Shown here piece after piece: positions 52,093 through 64,000 of a DNA stretch of 64,000 nt (the first letter of the stretch is position 1; every line of letters starts with the position of its first letter). The stretch spans positions 389,001 to 453,000 of the forward strand of contig JAJGOT010000099.1 in assembly GCA_022457155.1 (NCBI GenBank), written 5' to 3'. The translations under genes and the position numbers were made by a program. The notes beneath the pieces were generated by a model. It made no database searches and had not been told where the DNA came from. It saw nothing but the letters and a program-made list of their open reading frames with translations. This stretch comes from Cladopsammia gracilis (Eukaryota > Cnidaria > Anthozoa > Scleractinia > Dendrophylliidae).

Positions 52093-55000
52093 CTATTCAT
52101 CTTCCCTCATAAAATGATTTGCTATGCCCAATGCTCCACCCATACCAAAGCGGACAAAATTGTCACCGATGAGCGGCCCCACTGCAAACAAGCCAGGTTC
52201 ATTTACAGACTCGTAAGTGTACGGGTTGATGTCAATAGGATTTTCTTTGCTGTCAATCGGTTTCATGGGTTTACCTCCCAGTGCTTTTACTCCTTGTAAG
52301 AAGGAAAGATCAGGCAATGCACCGATAAGGACAAAAACGTTAGAGACCCTTTGCTTGAACAGGGTACCATCGGCCTTCTTCAAAATACACTCCTTGTTCT
52401 TGCGGATTTCAACCAAGGTGGTTTTGGTGACAGGTGTGTACATAGCATCTTTGCCATACGCTGTCGTCACATCTCCCTTGATCATCCGACCGACTTTATA
52501 GTACTCTGGATAGACCACACCCGGAAGTTGGTTGTAAATGATTTTAGGATCATTTGCATTTCTGCGAACAACATGGACAACTGGGATGCCCTTGTTTCGT
52601 AGAGCTAACACACAGTCTGCAGCTGACAAGCCAGCGCCGACAACAAGGCAGGGATCCATTGCAGGTGGAGAATCAGGAAGGTCGCTTAAATATTTGTCTA
52701 TGAGATCCATCTTGTGGTAAACAAATGGTAGCTTTTCACCTGGAATGCCCAGTACCTTTGGAATTCGGTTACCAGTAGCCAGCACAACATTATATGAATG
52801 TACAACAAAAGGTTCACAACCCCCAGCATATGACCCCCTGACACCTTTGATCTCCCAACAACCATCTCTGTGAACATCAGATGCTCGGCAGTGGCAGTTG
52901 GTGCAATCAGCTTGAAGCACGCGCTTGACAGACAACACCTTAGAATCATTCCAAAAGTTTGGTTCAATGTTTGTGTTCTTGACATAGTCCTTGTAATACT
53001 CGGCAATATGACTTGTTGTGGCACGATCATAGCTGTACCCATCACTTTTCACTCCATTGGTAACAAGATTGCATGGTTTTCTTACAGTGGAAGACCTGTG
53101 AGCCCTCAGCCAGTCTTGAAAGTTACACCCTGGTAACTCCAGCCAGTTGTTGAGACTCAGAGTGAGTTGGGAACCCTGCATGTTATGCCAGCATCCCCCT
53201 GGAGGCCCATTCCCAAGAACCACATGCTTAACAGCTTTGCTAGGACGATGATGCCACTTGAGGCATGACTCCTGGTCTTTTCCGAGGTCAGGCATTGGGG
53301 CGTAATAACTGGTCAAACAACAAGGCAACTGGATTGTAAGAACGCCCTTCCAAGCCTTCACTCAAGTATTCTAAATCCTGAAAATGGTTGACAGACAAAT
53401 ACACGGTAAGTAATCCACAGGGATGTTTGATGGAAATTTTGAAAAGTGCCCCTTTCAGGCACCAGAATCTCATAATTTTCGGTGTGGCCCTATATATTTT
53501 ACACCAAAGGGGTACCAAAGGAAAAATTTATATTAACAAGCATTTTCACAGTTTTTGGTATTGGTATTGGTAATTTTATTTTAGATTTTAAAAGCCAATC
53601 ACATTAGATTTTAGGGTACCATATTTCCTTGAGTTATAGCCAAGGGCAATTATTTATTTTTTTCACTCCAAAATGGGGCAATTATTCAAGTAGAGGTGAT
53701 CAGGGGGGGGGGGGGGGGGGGGCAATTTTTTTAAATGTGCTTATCATTAGAGAGTTCAAGAAATAAAGGAAAGAGTCGAATACCTGAATGCAACTATGAA
53801 AAACTATATGAAACCTGTGCTCTGAATAAATCAAAGCTTGTTTCCTATACAAAAAGTACATTTTTAACTTGAGTGGAAAGAGGTGATTAATTGAGGGAGG
53901 CAACTATTTGAAAATAATTCTTTAACACCAAAGGGGGCGATAATTTGAGGGACGGCTATTATTCGAGGAAATACAATTACAGCGGAGAACATGTAAAACT
54001 GTGTACACTAAAAAGGATCAAAAGCAGATTTGAAACCTTAAGATGACAAGCATCCCACTAGCCCATCACTTTCATAAGGAAGTTCCTCCATTCCCTTCCC
54101 CAGGTTGAAATAAATGTGAAAATCTACCAGTCGCATAACAGCCTTTCAATAAAACATTAAATCCCTATGACAGAATCTCATTAATAAAATTTATTAAGTA
54201 ATGCTCCACATAAGAACTATAGTAAACTTCATTGTTCTGCGGCATTGGCCCTTTCCCACATAGAATATCTTTGGTTTCAAGAATAGAGGAGGATCTGATG
54301 GTTCATAATTATATTTCATTATAAAAATAAAGAAAATCCATATGCGTCACGTAAATTTTAGGAAATTTTTGTGCTAACCAATCAGAATAGCAGAAGACAA
54401 TAGCTAATAATTTTGCTTCTTTGATGAAGTTCCCCAAATACAATATCTTTTAAAACTTCGATGTTGTGCAATTGGGCCTTAAATTACTTTAAACCTCCTT
54501 AACTTTTTAGCGGTTTTTGAGTCTAGGCCAATGAGATCACTACTTGAAACAATGAAAAAAGCTCACATTCCATCACGCATTGCCGTTCAGCACTATCCTT
54601 ATGCAGATCATTACTTAACACTTTACATGTAACTCGAAAGAGTGCCAAATACCAAAATTCAAGAAAAATTCTTAAAAATTTTATTTTGTAAAATATTGAA
54701 AAACAAATGGTACCATGCAAAAGTACCTGCTGAAGAGGTTTAATTTGTCCACATACTCTAGCCTGCGTAGCAGGCATAAGGGAGAAGGGAACTGGGGAGA
54801 GAGGAAAAGGATGCCTGGTTATTACCCCGTTTAGGCAGCCAAAATATTTGTGGGTGTGGCAATTTACCGAGAAGAGAAAGTAGTGTTTTGATTAAGATAA
54901 CATCCACTCTGACTCACATTATCCAGCAATGATTTTCCACGTTCTTCACAGAGTTTATGGTCGAGAATGGTATTTGAATGCTGGTGTGGAATGTAGTAAG

Positions 55001-56148
55001 GCACATTTCCAGATAGTATATAAGACAAAATCAATGCATTTGGGCCATTTCCTAAAAATAATAAATACATAATTTATTATTAGAGTTTATAAAAAATTCA
55101 AAAACCAAGATGTATTCTACATTTACATGCATATTTATAATTCAGGTTATGCAGCCTATGTAGACAAGCACCCCTAATACTAGTAACAAGATTGATAATA
55201 ATAATATTAATAATTGATATATTTTTACTCCTCTCGAAATTTTAATTATTTTCCAATTTCTCTTTTCCAAATCTGAGCTTGCAGATATTTGGGGAGTAAC
55301 TTTTATAGGATGTTAAGTGACTTTGCAGCTAGATTATCCAAGCACGACATTTATGGTCCTGAAGCTTCAATGCCAGCATCCTAAAGGTGCTCCTTTTGCA
55401 CTTGTCACACTCGACGAGTGGGAGTAACTTTTATAGGAAGTTTAAAGTGTTTGCAGAGTATATATACAAGCACGACATATTTATGGTCCTGAAGCTTCAA
55501 TGCCAGCATCCTATAAGGTGCTCCTTTTGCACTTGGCACTCGACAAGCTTAAAGAAAATGGGTGTAAGAGGTTTAAATGCCCACATAATTATGCAAATGC
55601 CGACTGCCAGGTGCACTATAAACTTTTGTAATTGCTACTTCAATTTCTTATAAAGCTACTACGAATATTCTGAATTCCCATCGATTGCAAGATATTTGTT
55701 TACTTTGGGCAAGGAAGGGACTAGAGGTATATTTGTTTGGGCGTTGATTGTGCAATCAGTTATTACTTTTTTTTACTATTTTAGAAATGTTGAGACCTTG
55801 TTGAACGAAAATGAATGCAGCTGAGTTGAACAAAACTAGCAACTTGCTGGAGAGCATTCGATTATCCGTGAAATGAAACAACGAATTAAATTTTTGCCTA
55901 GTCATGCATGCAGGCAAACATATGTAAATTTCTTCTCGAAATAACACCTTTCTTTTATTTTCACTAAATGTCACTGAAGTGTGAAGATGGTTTAGAATGC
56001 ATGTATCCAAGCTAAAATTGCAACAGTTTTTTTTTTATATAAATGTCAAGATTTTTAATAACACATTTATTTTCAAAACTACTGCCGTCTTACCTATCAC
56101 CGCAGCCTCGTAGACCTCGTATTCATCGTCGTAGGCAAACAGCGACAT
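52093..56148 (-). CDS. OSGIN: OSGIN-like (oxidative stress-induced growth inhibitor) flavoprotein, with a one-base frame break
   Basis: Exons in transcript order are 56148-56094, 55051-54918 and 53377-52093. Exons 1 and 2 total 189 nt, so exon 3 starts in phase 0. Exon 1 opens MSLFAYDDEYEVYEAAVIG and splices into GNGPNALILSYILSG, giving an N-terminal FAD-binding GxGxxA motif. Exon 3 begins DLEYLSEGLEGRS, a block typical of OSGIN. It continues with VVLGNGPPGGCWHNMQGS, an ATG-type VVLATGN motif and a second Rossmann motif (VVGAGLSAADC), and ends FGMGGALGIANHF. The reading frame hits TGA at 53288-53290 and the homologous protein resumes at once in the +1 frame. Removing one base gives 490 aa, within the family's usual length. 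An acceptor-like site before the exon 1 ATG suggests a further 5' UTR exon. OSGIN1/2 are FAD-dependent, stress-regulated proteins; the role here is inferred from family. Confidence 0.88.
53622..53982. mobile_element. MITE with TATTTCCTYGARTWATAGCC-like termini
   Basis: Left atatttccttgagttatagc and right ggctattattcgaggaaata are imperfect TIRs, with ggggcaatt/aattt subterminal motifs. It contains a G20 tract (53703-53722). Located in intron 2 of the OSGIN-like gene. Confidence 0.7.
54590..54762 (-). repeat. Inverted single copy of the 88-bp-family dispersed repeat
   Basis: Contains aaattcaagaaaaattc, gaaaaacaaatggtaccatg and caaaagtacctgctgaagag, the complement of the 3' part of the array at 40980-41690. 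In intron 2 of the OSGIN-like gene. Confidence 0.7.
55293..55560. repeat. Two-copy tandem duplication, about 130 bp each
   Basis: gggagtaacttttatagga, tttatggtcctgaagcttca and atgccagcatcctaaaggtg occur at 55293-55424 and again at 55421-55557 with small differences. In intron 1 of the OSGIN-like gene. Confidence 0.85.
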
Positions 56149-59100
56149 CTGAGTGACAGCGCCAACTTCAATACAAACTGTTTGCAATAAAATAAATCAA
56201 CATTCATAAACACACGATCACGCTTTATATTTCTGCCTATTCTATAAAGACGTCCATTGTCCACGCCAAGTTATGTGGTAATGCATTTTAAAAGAATGCC
56301 ACCTATTTTAATAAGTGGACCAAAATAAAACTTGATAACGGTGGCGATCGGATTTCCATTGGCGAGAATGAGTCAGCAAATTGTTTAGAATCAGCGGGAA
56401 TGTAAATAACTTATGATTAGCCTCGCTATTTGGTGATTTTCTTTCGGATTCGACAACTACTTTAAAAACAAACCTTCTTAAATGAAATCTCTCTTCGCTT
56501 TGATTCAATATTCTACAACGTTTATCTTCAATATTACATCTTCAGAGTGAAAAGTATCAAATATAGGCTTATGTTTGAAGATTCACGTTGAAATTAAACG
56601 TCGGCAGCGAGAAATTCGAGGAAAGACCGTATACTTTAGGATGAAACTTTAATGATTAGCAAGTGTAGAGATTTATCGGTAGAGAGGCATCGAATAAATA
56701 ATTGATTTCTACTGTTACAACCTGGAGAGCCAAATAGCACATACAAAACACTTCAAAACATGAAACCCTAATAAATTGCCAGCATAGTGCAAATATGTAC
56801 TTGAGGCGTTTATGGCAACAAGGATTGGAATGATTTGTTTTGATTCAAGTTCATGAGAACGTTACCTAATGAAAGCTAAGACTATACAAAATGAAGGCGA
56901 AATTTCTCAAAAAAATAAACTAACTAGTGTTAATCCCTTCGCATTGTTTCCTTGTTTAGCGACGTTTATACATGTACATTATTCGCGAAGTTTTAGCTTG
57001 CTGACTTATTTCATAAGTTTATATTCTAAATGCCAGCTTCGAAAGTTTTAAATTCAACTCTAATACAGAACGACCGATTTCGCTTACATCATTGCTTAGA
57101 AGCTCAACATCGATCAAAACAATAAGCTTAAAGATAACAGAAGACAACCTTCAGAATTCTAGAACACCATATAACACACACTGCATAGGACTTAGTTTGC
57201 ACCTGCCATGAACATTATAAGCTTACTGTAGCTAGGTACAATACATCAAAACGCTTGAACCAGGGTTGAACTTATTGTACTGTTAAGTCTATGAAGCTGC
57301 TAACTTTGTGAAACATAATAATTTGGATAATCGTTCTCGCAAATTTTAGCATTCAACCCCCTACCTCGTTGTCACAGCGTTCCGTTACCGTCACGGCCAC
57401 GAGTAAAGAGAGAGATCCATAGTTGGCGCCTGTTGTTGACTTCTTGTCACAGCATAATTTTGTTCACGAACGTTTCACGTGATTGTGTTTCTTTTTCAAG
57501 TCCAAAATGTACCCGAAGTACAGGGGGCCATTAGCAAACGATTAATGTACTAAAAGCTCGACAAAAAACGTTCCGCCAACGTAAATTACCTTTCACTAAC
57601 GAGTTTAGTCCGTTTAGTTACACTTTTTTTTGGCAAACTTTCTTCATCGAGCGCAGCCGAAACGCAGTGGCCTCGTTGAAAGGAACGTGGGAGCGAGGCT
57701 GAATATGGCGTGATGTTCGATTCCCTACTCGCCGGTGAATCATATTTTCTCATACATTAGTACATTAGTACATTAGTACAGTTATATCGTGCTTTTATTC
57801 GTATATTTGCTTTGTTCCTTTGATATAACAGATCCTATGTGAAAATATGGCGGATTCACTTTCTTGCTACAAGAAATTTGGCCGCGCGATACAAACGTAT
57901 GTGAAATTTGTAAAATAACACGGCAAACTGATCCGTACGGCCGAGAAAAGATTGACTCAAGAAAAATAAAGCAAAATAAAAGATATGTATTTTGTGCCCG
58001 ATATTTCGGTTTGAAACACAAACCTTCGACGGGGGCTAAAATAAAAATGAGCATATACGTTAATATCGTTACAATTTTAAAAGTTTAAAATATGGAACCA
58101 AGAAACATGATAGGTTACTACATTGACAGGTAAATAAAAAAAAGCGTCCTATGATAAACTGACAAATATAATAGTAGACTAAATAATGACAGGCAGTTTT
58201 GTAAAGATAACATAATTAGTGCAGTTCATCGCGTTTATTAATACCCGAAGGTTCTAGTGTTTTTGCTTTGTCGATGAGATGAGCTTCACGCAAAATTTGC
58301 CGACTTTGCGGAGCTATATCTCCATTATTTTAAAAGATATCGCTTTTAAACTCGGCCATTTTACTAATTTTGAGATGCTTTTCCCAGCAGTGTCGATGGA
58401 TTTTGCTATCACGCCCATATAAAATTTTGGAAAAACCGTGATCAGGCCTATTTCCCCCATGTCGTGATCCAACCTCGCCCAGGGCGTTCTCCGCTTTCAA
58501 AATGGCGGGGGCACGCCAGTCTCTCGTCGGCGCCCCCCATCCACATGGGGTAGGGCGAAAAAGCGGCTGACACTACAGACAAAAAAAAACTACCTTGCCA
58601 CTGGACAAAGCTGCCAAAAATACTCCACGCGCGTGTAAAAACATATTGAATTCGTTTACAAACACGGCTGCTGATTGCAGAAAATAACCTCCGAATTGAA
58701 AGCCCCATTTCATCGTGTGCCTGTGTCACAAAATACCCCAAGATTCTACGCCCTTCCCGCCATTGTGATAGCGGAGAAGGAACTCGATCAGGTGGCGATG
58801 AGGTTGAGTCGTGAAATTTCCTCATTCCTCAGCGACATAAGCATGAGCATAAGCGGAAGCATAAGATTTTGCATAAGCATGGTTTTCACTGGCAAGCACG
58901 GTCCAATTAACTTCGCTCGCGTTCAATCACGAGTCCCTTTAGTGATAGTAATGGCGACGGTCTTTACTCAGTCTCGTGTTGATGTCACTTCTCTGTTCTT
59001 GAACTGATTTTCGATTATTTCTCCTTTCATCGAGCATTCTAGTTTATCGCTTTCGGGGGACCGAAAGAGAGAAGTTCCGCTACTTTTTTCCAAGCTTGAA

Positions 59101-59740
59101 TATTATTATCAATATTTTGTACGTTGTTTTTATTGTTTTTATCTTAACATTCTTTCCCCCCGCATAGAATAAGGTAGCTTCGCTCGGCCTCTAGCTTATG
59201 CTTATCATGTCGCTAGTAAAAACCCAGGCGTGGCTTCATTGTCTTACGATAACACGGAATGGGTCAGTAAAAATAGTTCAAGTGTTCTCCCAGTGAGTTT
59301 TCCCAGAAGCATGAAAATTTCACTCATATCTGATAGTACCGTTCGAACTCAGCCGTTGTGCGTCTGTGTACAACATACAGGAAAAACCGGTTCGGTATTG
59401 TTTCACTTGAATGTAGTCACACTTTAGGATTTAAAAGGTAGATATTAGAACGAAGTTCAAGATAGACCCAAGGTTGGTTAAATTGATGCTCGGCTTCAGA
59501 GATCCTTGGAAAGCAGCAAGACAGTCACTGTCATCACCGTCAAACGTTCCGCAGATTGTCGGGGAATGAGGAAGTAAAAACGCCAGCGTAAGACTATTTT
59601 TCCATACCATTTTAAATTCCCCCGAATTTACAAGCGCTTCCTTCTTTTCGAAAATCCTAGCTGATCTATTTCGTACGCAAAACGACATTTTTTATCCCTC
59701 CAAAAAAAGGCGTTAAATTTCTCGATGTTACGAATATTTG
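56149..59740. other. Upstream flank of the OSGIN-like gene, no supported gene
   Basis: Contains a probable 5' UTR piece with an acceptor-like ttgcaaacag (minus strand, near 56180). A triple acattagt repeat lies at about 57756-57779. A cataagca/gcataagc-rich patch lies near 58835-58885. The OSGIN-like promoter is expected somewhere here but could not be located. Confidence 0.4.
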
Positions 59741-59922
59741 TAGCCTGCGTAGCAAGCGTTCCCGTACGAACGAATTTTTCCGCATTCTGGCCGCGCGAAA
59801 ATTGGGGCGAGAGCAAAAAATCGGCGGACGGGGGTGGGAGTGGGGAGCTCGTTCCCAACTTTCGCTCGTTCAAATTTCGCTTTCGCAACGAACTCGCGCG
59901 GAAACGCTTGCAACGCAGGCTA
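59741..59922. mobile_element. MITE with 9-bp target duplication GAATATTTG
   Basis: GAATATTTG flanks both sides (59732-59740 and 59923-59931). TIRs are TAGCCTGCGTAGCAAGCGTT and AACGCTTGCAACGCAGGCTA. It is 182 bp and non-coding. The 9-bp duplication fits Mutator-like elements; 8 bp (hAT) cannot be excluded. The terminal motif recurs in partial form at 54766 and about 20190. Confidence 0.9.
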
Positions 59923-59931
59923 GAATATTTG

Positions 59932-61630
59932 AGGAAGAATTTTACTAAAGACTGACAACTCTAGCTGTTATAATTAGTCTAATTAATCGCGATTAAGGCG
60001 GAGGTCTACCTGAATGCCATTTTTCCGCCACTTAGCACGGCTTTAATGGAAATATCTCGTTGACGTTTCAAGCAATCCGAAAACCCTTAGCTCATTTCAT
60101 GAATCTATGTTGTGGGATGTTTTGTAAATTTTTGGGTATTTTTGGGAGGAAATAGTTTTTCTTAAAGGATTTGTAAAATTTAGAGAAATAAGAAATATTG
60201 AAGATTTAGTGAAGTTTTAAAATTAGAATTTGTAGTTAATAATTAATAGATTGATACCAAGTTAGTCCACTAGCGACCTGGGGTGCTCTTGCGTGGGTAT
60301 CAACTGTCTGTTGGTGTTCCAAAAATCATTTTCTTTCTCCTCTCTCTTCTTAAAACCTCTTAAAATTTCATTAAAATTCAGGTTAACCCCCTTCCCCCCC
60401 CCCCCCCCCCCCACCCTTAAGGCGACTAAGACCTTCCTTTCGGCCACAGCAACGATTCGTTGGTTTCTCTTGAACAAAGCATATAAAACAGTTAGATCAG
60501 AGTCAGTCGTGTGTGACCTTGGCTGGGTCTAGGCTTTGGTGGTTTTTACAAATTTCCAACCGGCCGGCTATAAGAGTTTTGATTAAAATGTACAAACAAA
60601 CGATCAATTATCAGTTAATGTTTTCAGCAAATGCGCTGGGTGTCTACATATAGCACCATACGGTCTAATAACGACTAAAGCCATGCCGATAAACTGCGTT
60701 GAACTGCAACCGTGACAAGGAAATCAAAACGGAAGCTTTTCCACCCACACTACGTGTTTAAGCATAGCATCCGTGTATATTGATGACTAATTTTCGAACT
60801 GATGGCTTTTTGCATAAAACAGGAAAAGTCTTGCCTCCAATGCATTGGGGATTCAGGAAAATTTTTCGTGTGATCGTTTGCTAAGTTGTGCTGAACTGGA
60901 TGAACTTGAACACGACGACAACTCTCATTGATTAGGATTATGTTAAATTGTGGTAGTTTCTCGGTGTTGCGGATGGTGTGATCACCAAATGACGTAAAAC
61001 AAAAGATTCAAAAGACACTGAACAATACCCACACCACAACACAAAAGCTAACCAACAATGGCTTCCGCAACACCAAGAAACACCTAAATTGTTCAGAGTA
61101 TTTATCTGAATTTTTATGCCGCTTCGTGATTTAATTAACACTTTAAATGCACGCAATCCGAGTTTAGTTTTTGAATTTTTTTGAAGTGTCTCTAATTTAA
61201 AGGCAATTGTTTCTTAGTTCTCGAACCGAGCTTCAGGTATATAACGGCGCGTTTAATTAAAAGACAATGTAGTGTCTGAACAGTTCACAAAATATCTGAG
61301 TAAAAGTCGTCTTATCAGTTCCCAAGTTAATAGAACCAGCTAATAGAACCCGAATTGTATATATTGTAAAAACAACCGTTTTCTGACTTGTCTTAATAGC
61401 CTACGCTGCGACTTATGCGCGGTTATTTCAATACTGACCTTAGCTTTAACTTGAATATCCCACGGCCGGCAGAATCCCGGAGTAAGCAGTGATCACGTAT
61501 TTTATATAAATGAATTTGTTGAGTCACTGTACGTCGGCAAACCTACGTCAACAAATTCTTCAGTCTCTGACTCGGCGCGCGGACAAATATCACACAGACG
61601 CTTCGCTACAGAGCACAAGACAAAATGAAA
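59932..61630. other. No gene seen
   Basis: AT-rich sequence with a C19 tract at 60394-60412. No splice-consistent exons, tRNA or transposon termini were recognised. Confidence 0.4.
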
Positions 61631-61634
61631 AAGC

Positions 61635-62128
61635 CCCGGGGAGAGGGGGGGGGTACTCCCTATAATGGGCTATACGGGGATGCTCCGCCCGAAAGGGGTA
61701 CCTTTTTTAGGCTGGAGGTATATGAAAGGGTCGGGAATTCAGGAGTTGAAGTATATGAAAGGGTTGGGATTTCACGAAGAAGAGTCAAGGGTAGCGAAAA
61801 CACGAGTTGAAGCATAAAAAGGTAGGGAAAACTGCCTTTTAAGTATAAAAAGGGCCTTTCGAAATATATCAAACAGACGCACGTAAAGGCTATATGAAAG
61901 GGGTACCATTTTCAATGAAAGGCATATGAACTAGGGGTACCATTTTCAATGAAAGGTATATGAAAGGGGTACCATTTTCAATGAATGGTATATGAAAAGG
62001 GTGCCTTTTCTGTCAAAAACGGTAGATGAAAGGGTAAGGGTTTGGACTTCGGGGCGGAGTATCCCCGTACAAAACTTTTTTGAGTACCCCTTCCCCCCCC
62101 CCCTTCCCCCCCCCCCCCCCCCCCCCCA
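61635..62128. mobile_element. Repeat element with GGGGTACTC..ACGGGGATRCTCCGCCC ends
   Basis: Left gggtactccc and tacggggatgctccgcccg are mirrored on the right by cggggcggagtatccccgta and gagtacccc. The interior holds about four copies of a roughly 32-bp unit, ggtatatgaaaggggtacca plus ttttcaatgaaa (61890-62000). Long C runs (62093-62103 and 62106-62127) end it. A related start may be at 63900-63985. Confidence 0.65.
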
Positions 62129-62689
62129 GCAAGCCAATGATTTGCATTCAAGTCGAGCTTTTCGGCTCACTGATCTGAACCGAATGAGTTATACAATACA
62201 ATACAAGTAAGAACAATACAGTTCAAAGGACACATTACGGTAGAGTTAGCCCATTATCACATCTTTGTTTCGCAGTTGATAATGGTCTCGTAATAAGAAC
62301 CAAAATATCACGTTTACTCTTGTCTGTTTGTTGTTTTCTTGCTTTTTCTTATATTTTAAGTTTGCAAGATGTTGTGCGGAGTTGTTATCATTTTATATTT
62401 CTTACATCTGTCGGAGAGAAAAGGTCATGCTTTCTTATACTTCCTTTTAAGCCCTCTAAATGCTTTTTACGAAATCCATAAATTAAAGACAATTAAAACT
62501 TGAAGTTAAATACAAAACATAGTCAATTAATTGATGAGATAAGACTCCATTCCCTATAATATTCTTTTATAGGAAATTGTGTACACTCTTTTTATTTAAT
62601 AATAAGAACCATTTTTACCGGGCTCTCGCGGGTCGAAGGCTCGCTAACGGAGCTCCATCAGAACCATACCCGTCATTTTTCATGGTCAT

Positions 62690-62850
62690 GGCTAGCGGAA
62701 TGTTTCGCGGGCTCGAAGTCGCGCAGGGTTAGATCGCGGGCGCGACGTCGAGCAGGGTTAGATAACGGTGCGACTTCGCACAGGGCCTGATCACGTGCGC
62801 GTACGACGTCGCCCAACATGTGCGTACGACATCACACAAGTGCTTGGTTT
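62690..62850. repeat. GC-rich degenerate short tandem repeat
   Basis: Three or four approximate units of about 30 bp of the form gcgacgtcgagcagggttag, decaying to gcgtacgacgtcgcc. CpG- and GACGTC-rich, unlike the AT-rich surroundings. Confidence 0.5.
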
Positions 62851-62906
62851 CAAAACCGTAACTTCGTAAGGTCTCATCGGAATAATAACAATTTTAAATA
62901 TTCAAA

Positions 62907-63880
62907 ATGGAAAGAGATAGCTTTAAAGGATACTCAGAAGCCGCTTTAGTGGAAAAAGAACTTTCTGTGATAAAATCTTGCTTCAAGGAACTTCATAGTA
63001 TTTACGTTTTTATCAATGCGGGGCGATATTTCTTCTTCGGAAGTCAGAACCGAAGAAGCGGAGTTTGAAAGAATTTCCAAGCAGCCGAGGAAATTAAGGT
63101 AAAACAAATTACATTATTTTATGGTATTTATGTTGATATCAATTTGCGATTGACTTTTTCTTTGTGTTCTCGTTAGTTTTGGAGAAATGTTTATAAAACG
63201 TTTAATCGAAGACAACTCCTCGATGCGCTATTGATACGCGTTTTGCTTTTAAACATAAACTAATGAATATTTGAATAAATTTTTTTCAAAATGTCCATTT
63301 CTGTGTTTGTTCATTCATTACATAGGGTTATTTCCCCAGTGTATTTAACTATTATAGCGCGAAAGCGCGCGTGATATCGCCTAATTCGGCTAAAATTAGG
63401 CGATATCACGCAAGCCTGAGCGCTATAATAGTTTTATAATTCAACACATTGATAACAAAGCACAGTTTGAAGAAAAAATATTGAGGCCGGTCCGTCATTT
63501 TTGCATTCTTTTGTCAAAATGCGAAATTTACCTCCATCGTTGGATATACGTCAATCAGACATAGCGTATATCGATAACGTTTTGACCATATTTGGGCATG
63601 CAGTGTATCAATGTGTTGAATTACAATGACTGTGTTATATGTGTTATAAGATGTTTTGGTCTTTTTAAATCAGGTTTACTCTTCAATTCTTTGACTTCAA
63701 ACTCAGTATAGAAAATTAAAACCGATCGGTGGACTAACTTTAAGTTGTTTCGTATTCACGAGATGTCTATTAAGAGACCTTTGATTTTTTAACAGGAACG
63801 CAAGCTAGTTGTAGAGAGATTAATCGTTGAATCGGATGATCTGAAAAAAAAAACCGCGAAAAAAAAATCTGCACTGAAAG
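62907..63880 (+). other. Candidate exons of an unrecognised gene (speculative)
   Basis: Two open stretches: 62907-63101, ending in a donor-like taag|gtaaaa, and about 63798-63890 after an acceptor-like ttttttaacag, encoding ERKLVVERLIVESDDLKKK. Splice phases do not match directly, so another exon or no gene is possible. A palindrome (63338-63432, with gcgtgatatcgcctaatt) lies between them. No homology was recognised. Confidence 0.15.
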
Positions 63881-64000
63881 TACTGAGAACTATCCAGGGG
63901 AGGAGGGGGGAAGAGGAACTCCCATAAAAATGTGACAGGGGTGCTCGTCGGATATTTTGGAAAAACACCCTAAAAGGTACCAGAATCTTGTTGATGGGCG

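Noticed and set aside
53288..53290. Selenocysteine reading of the in-frame TGA in the OSGIN-like gene
   Set aside because: Reading through TGA stays in the wrong frame; the conserved protein resumes only after a one-base shift, so Sec recoding cannot explain it.
57782..58088. Paired frames on both strands near 57.8-58.1 kb
   Set aside because: Contains LINE/Penelope-like wording such as the cgatatttcgg block, but no recognisable domain; support is too weak to call an element.

Overview
The window is eukaryotic, animal nuclear DNA. It has widely spaced, intron-rich genes with GT/AG splice sites, AT-rich introns, and many short inverted-repeat transposons, SINEs and tRNA-derived repeats. The protein families and the repeat landscape suggest a cnidarian, most likely an anthozoan such as a stony coral. 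That assignment is inference: no species-specific marker was identified.

Four protein-coding genes can be assembled exon by exon, with splice phases that agree across every junction. (1) A BTBD8-like gene on the + strand (3881-28152, 14 coding exons, about 1125 aa) has two BTB/POZ domains and a Ser-rich C-terminal tail. (2) A kelch-like BTB-BACK-kelch gene on the - strand (29275-36433, 5 coding exons, about 606 aa) is a probable CUL3 substrate adaptor. (3) The gene for translation initiation factor eIF2 beta is on the + strand (38504-49098, 10 coding exons, 338 aa). (4) An OSGIN-like FAD/NADPH flavoprotein gene is on the - strand (52093-56148, 3 coding exons, about 490 aa), with a one-base frame break in its last exon. 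The layout is tail-to-tail (BTBD8-like/kelch), head-to-head (kelch/eIF2 beta, 2.1 kb between start codons), then tail-to-tail (eIF2 beta/OSGIN). The genes have no obvious shared pathway; they cover vesicle or BTB-scaffold function, ubiquitination, translation initiation and oxidative-stress response.

The rest is mostly transposon-derived. The 9.9-kb intron 6 of the BTBD8-like gene (7280-17135) is the densest region. It holds a LINE 3' end, two direct copies of an unrecognised roughly 2.4-kb element (8527-12070 and 13156-15527), a 36-bp minisatellite of about 30 units between them (12075-13155), and a cluster of tRNA-like sequences. The 36-bp array is bracketed by inverted copies of the sequence that ends the 2.4-kb element. 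The first copy carries two nested insertions that the second copy lacks, one with an 8-bp target-site duplication. Other introns and spacers carry MITE families with clear terminal inverted repeats: a TA-duplicating family with CCAAT boxes (four copies), hAT-like elements, an element with a 9-bp duplication, several near-perfect fold-back palindromes, and a decayed element with a Tc1-like helix-turn-helix fragment. One SINE has an intact 14-bp target-site duplication. The ends of the window (1-3880 and 56149-64000) contain no gene I can support with confidence.
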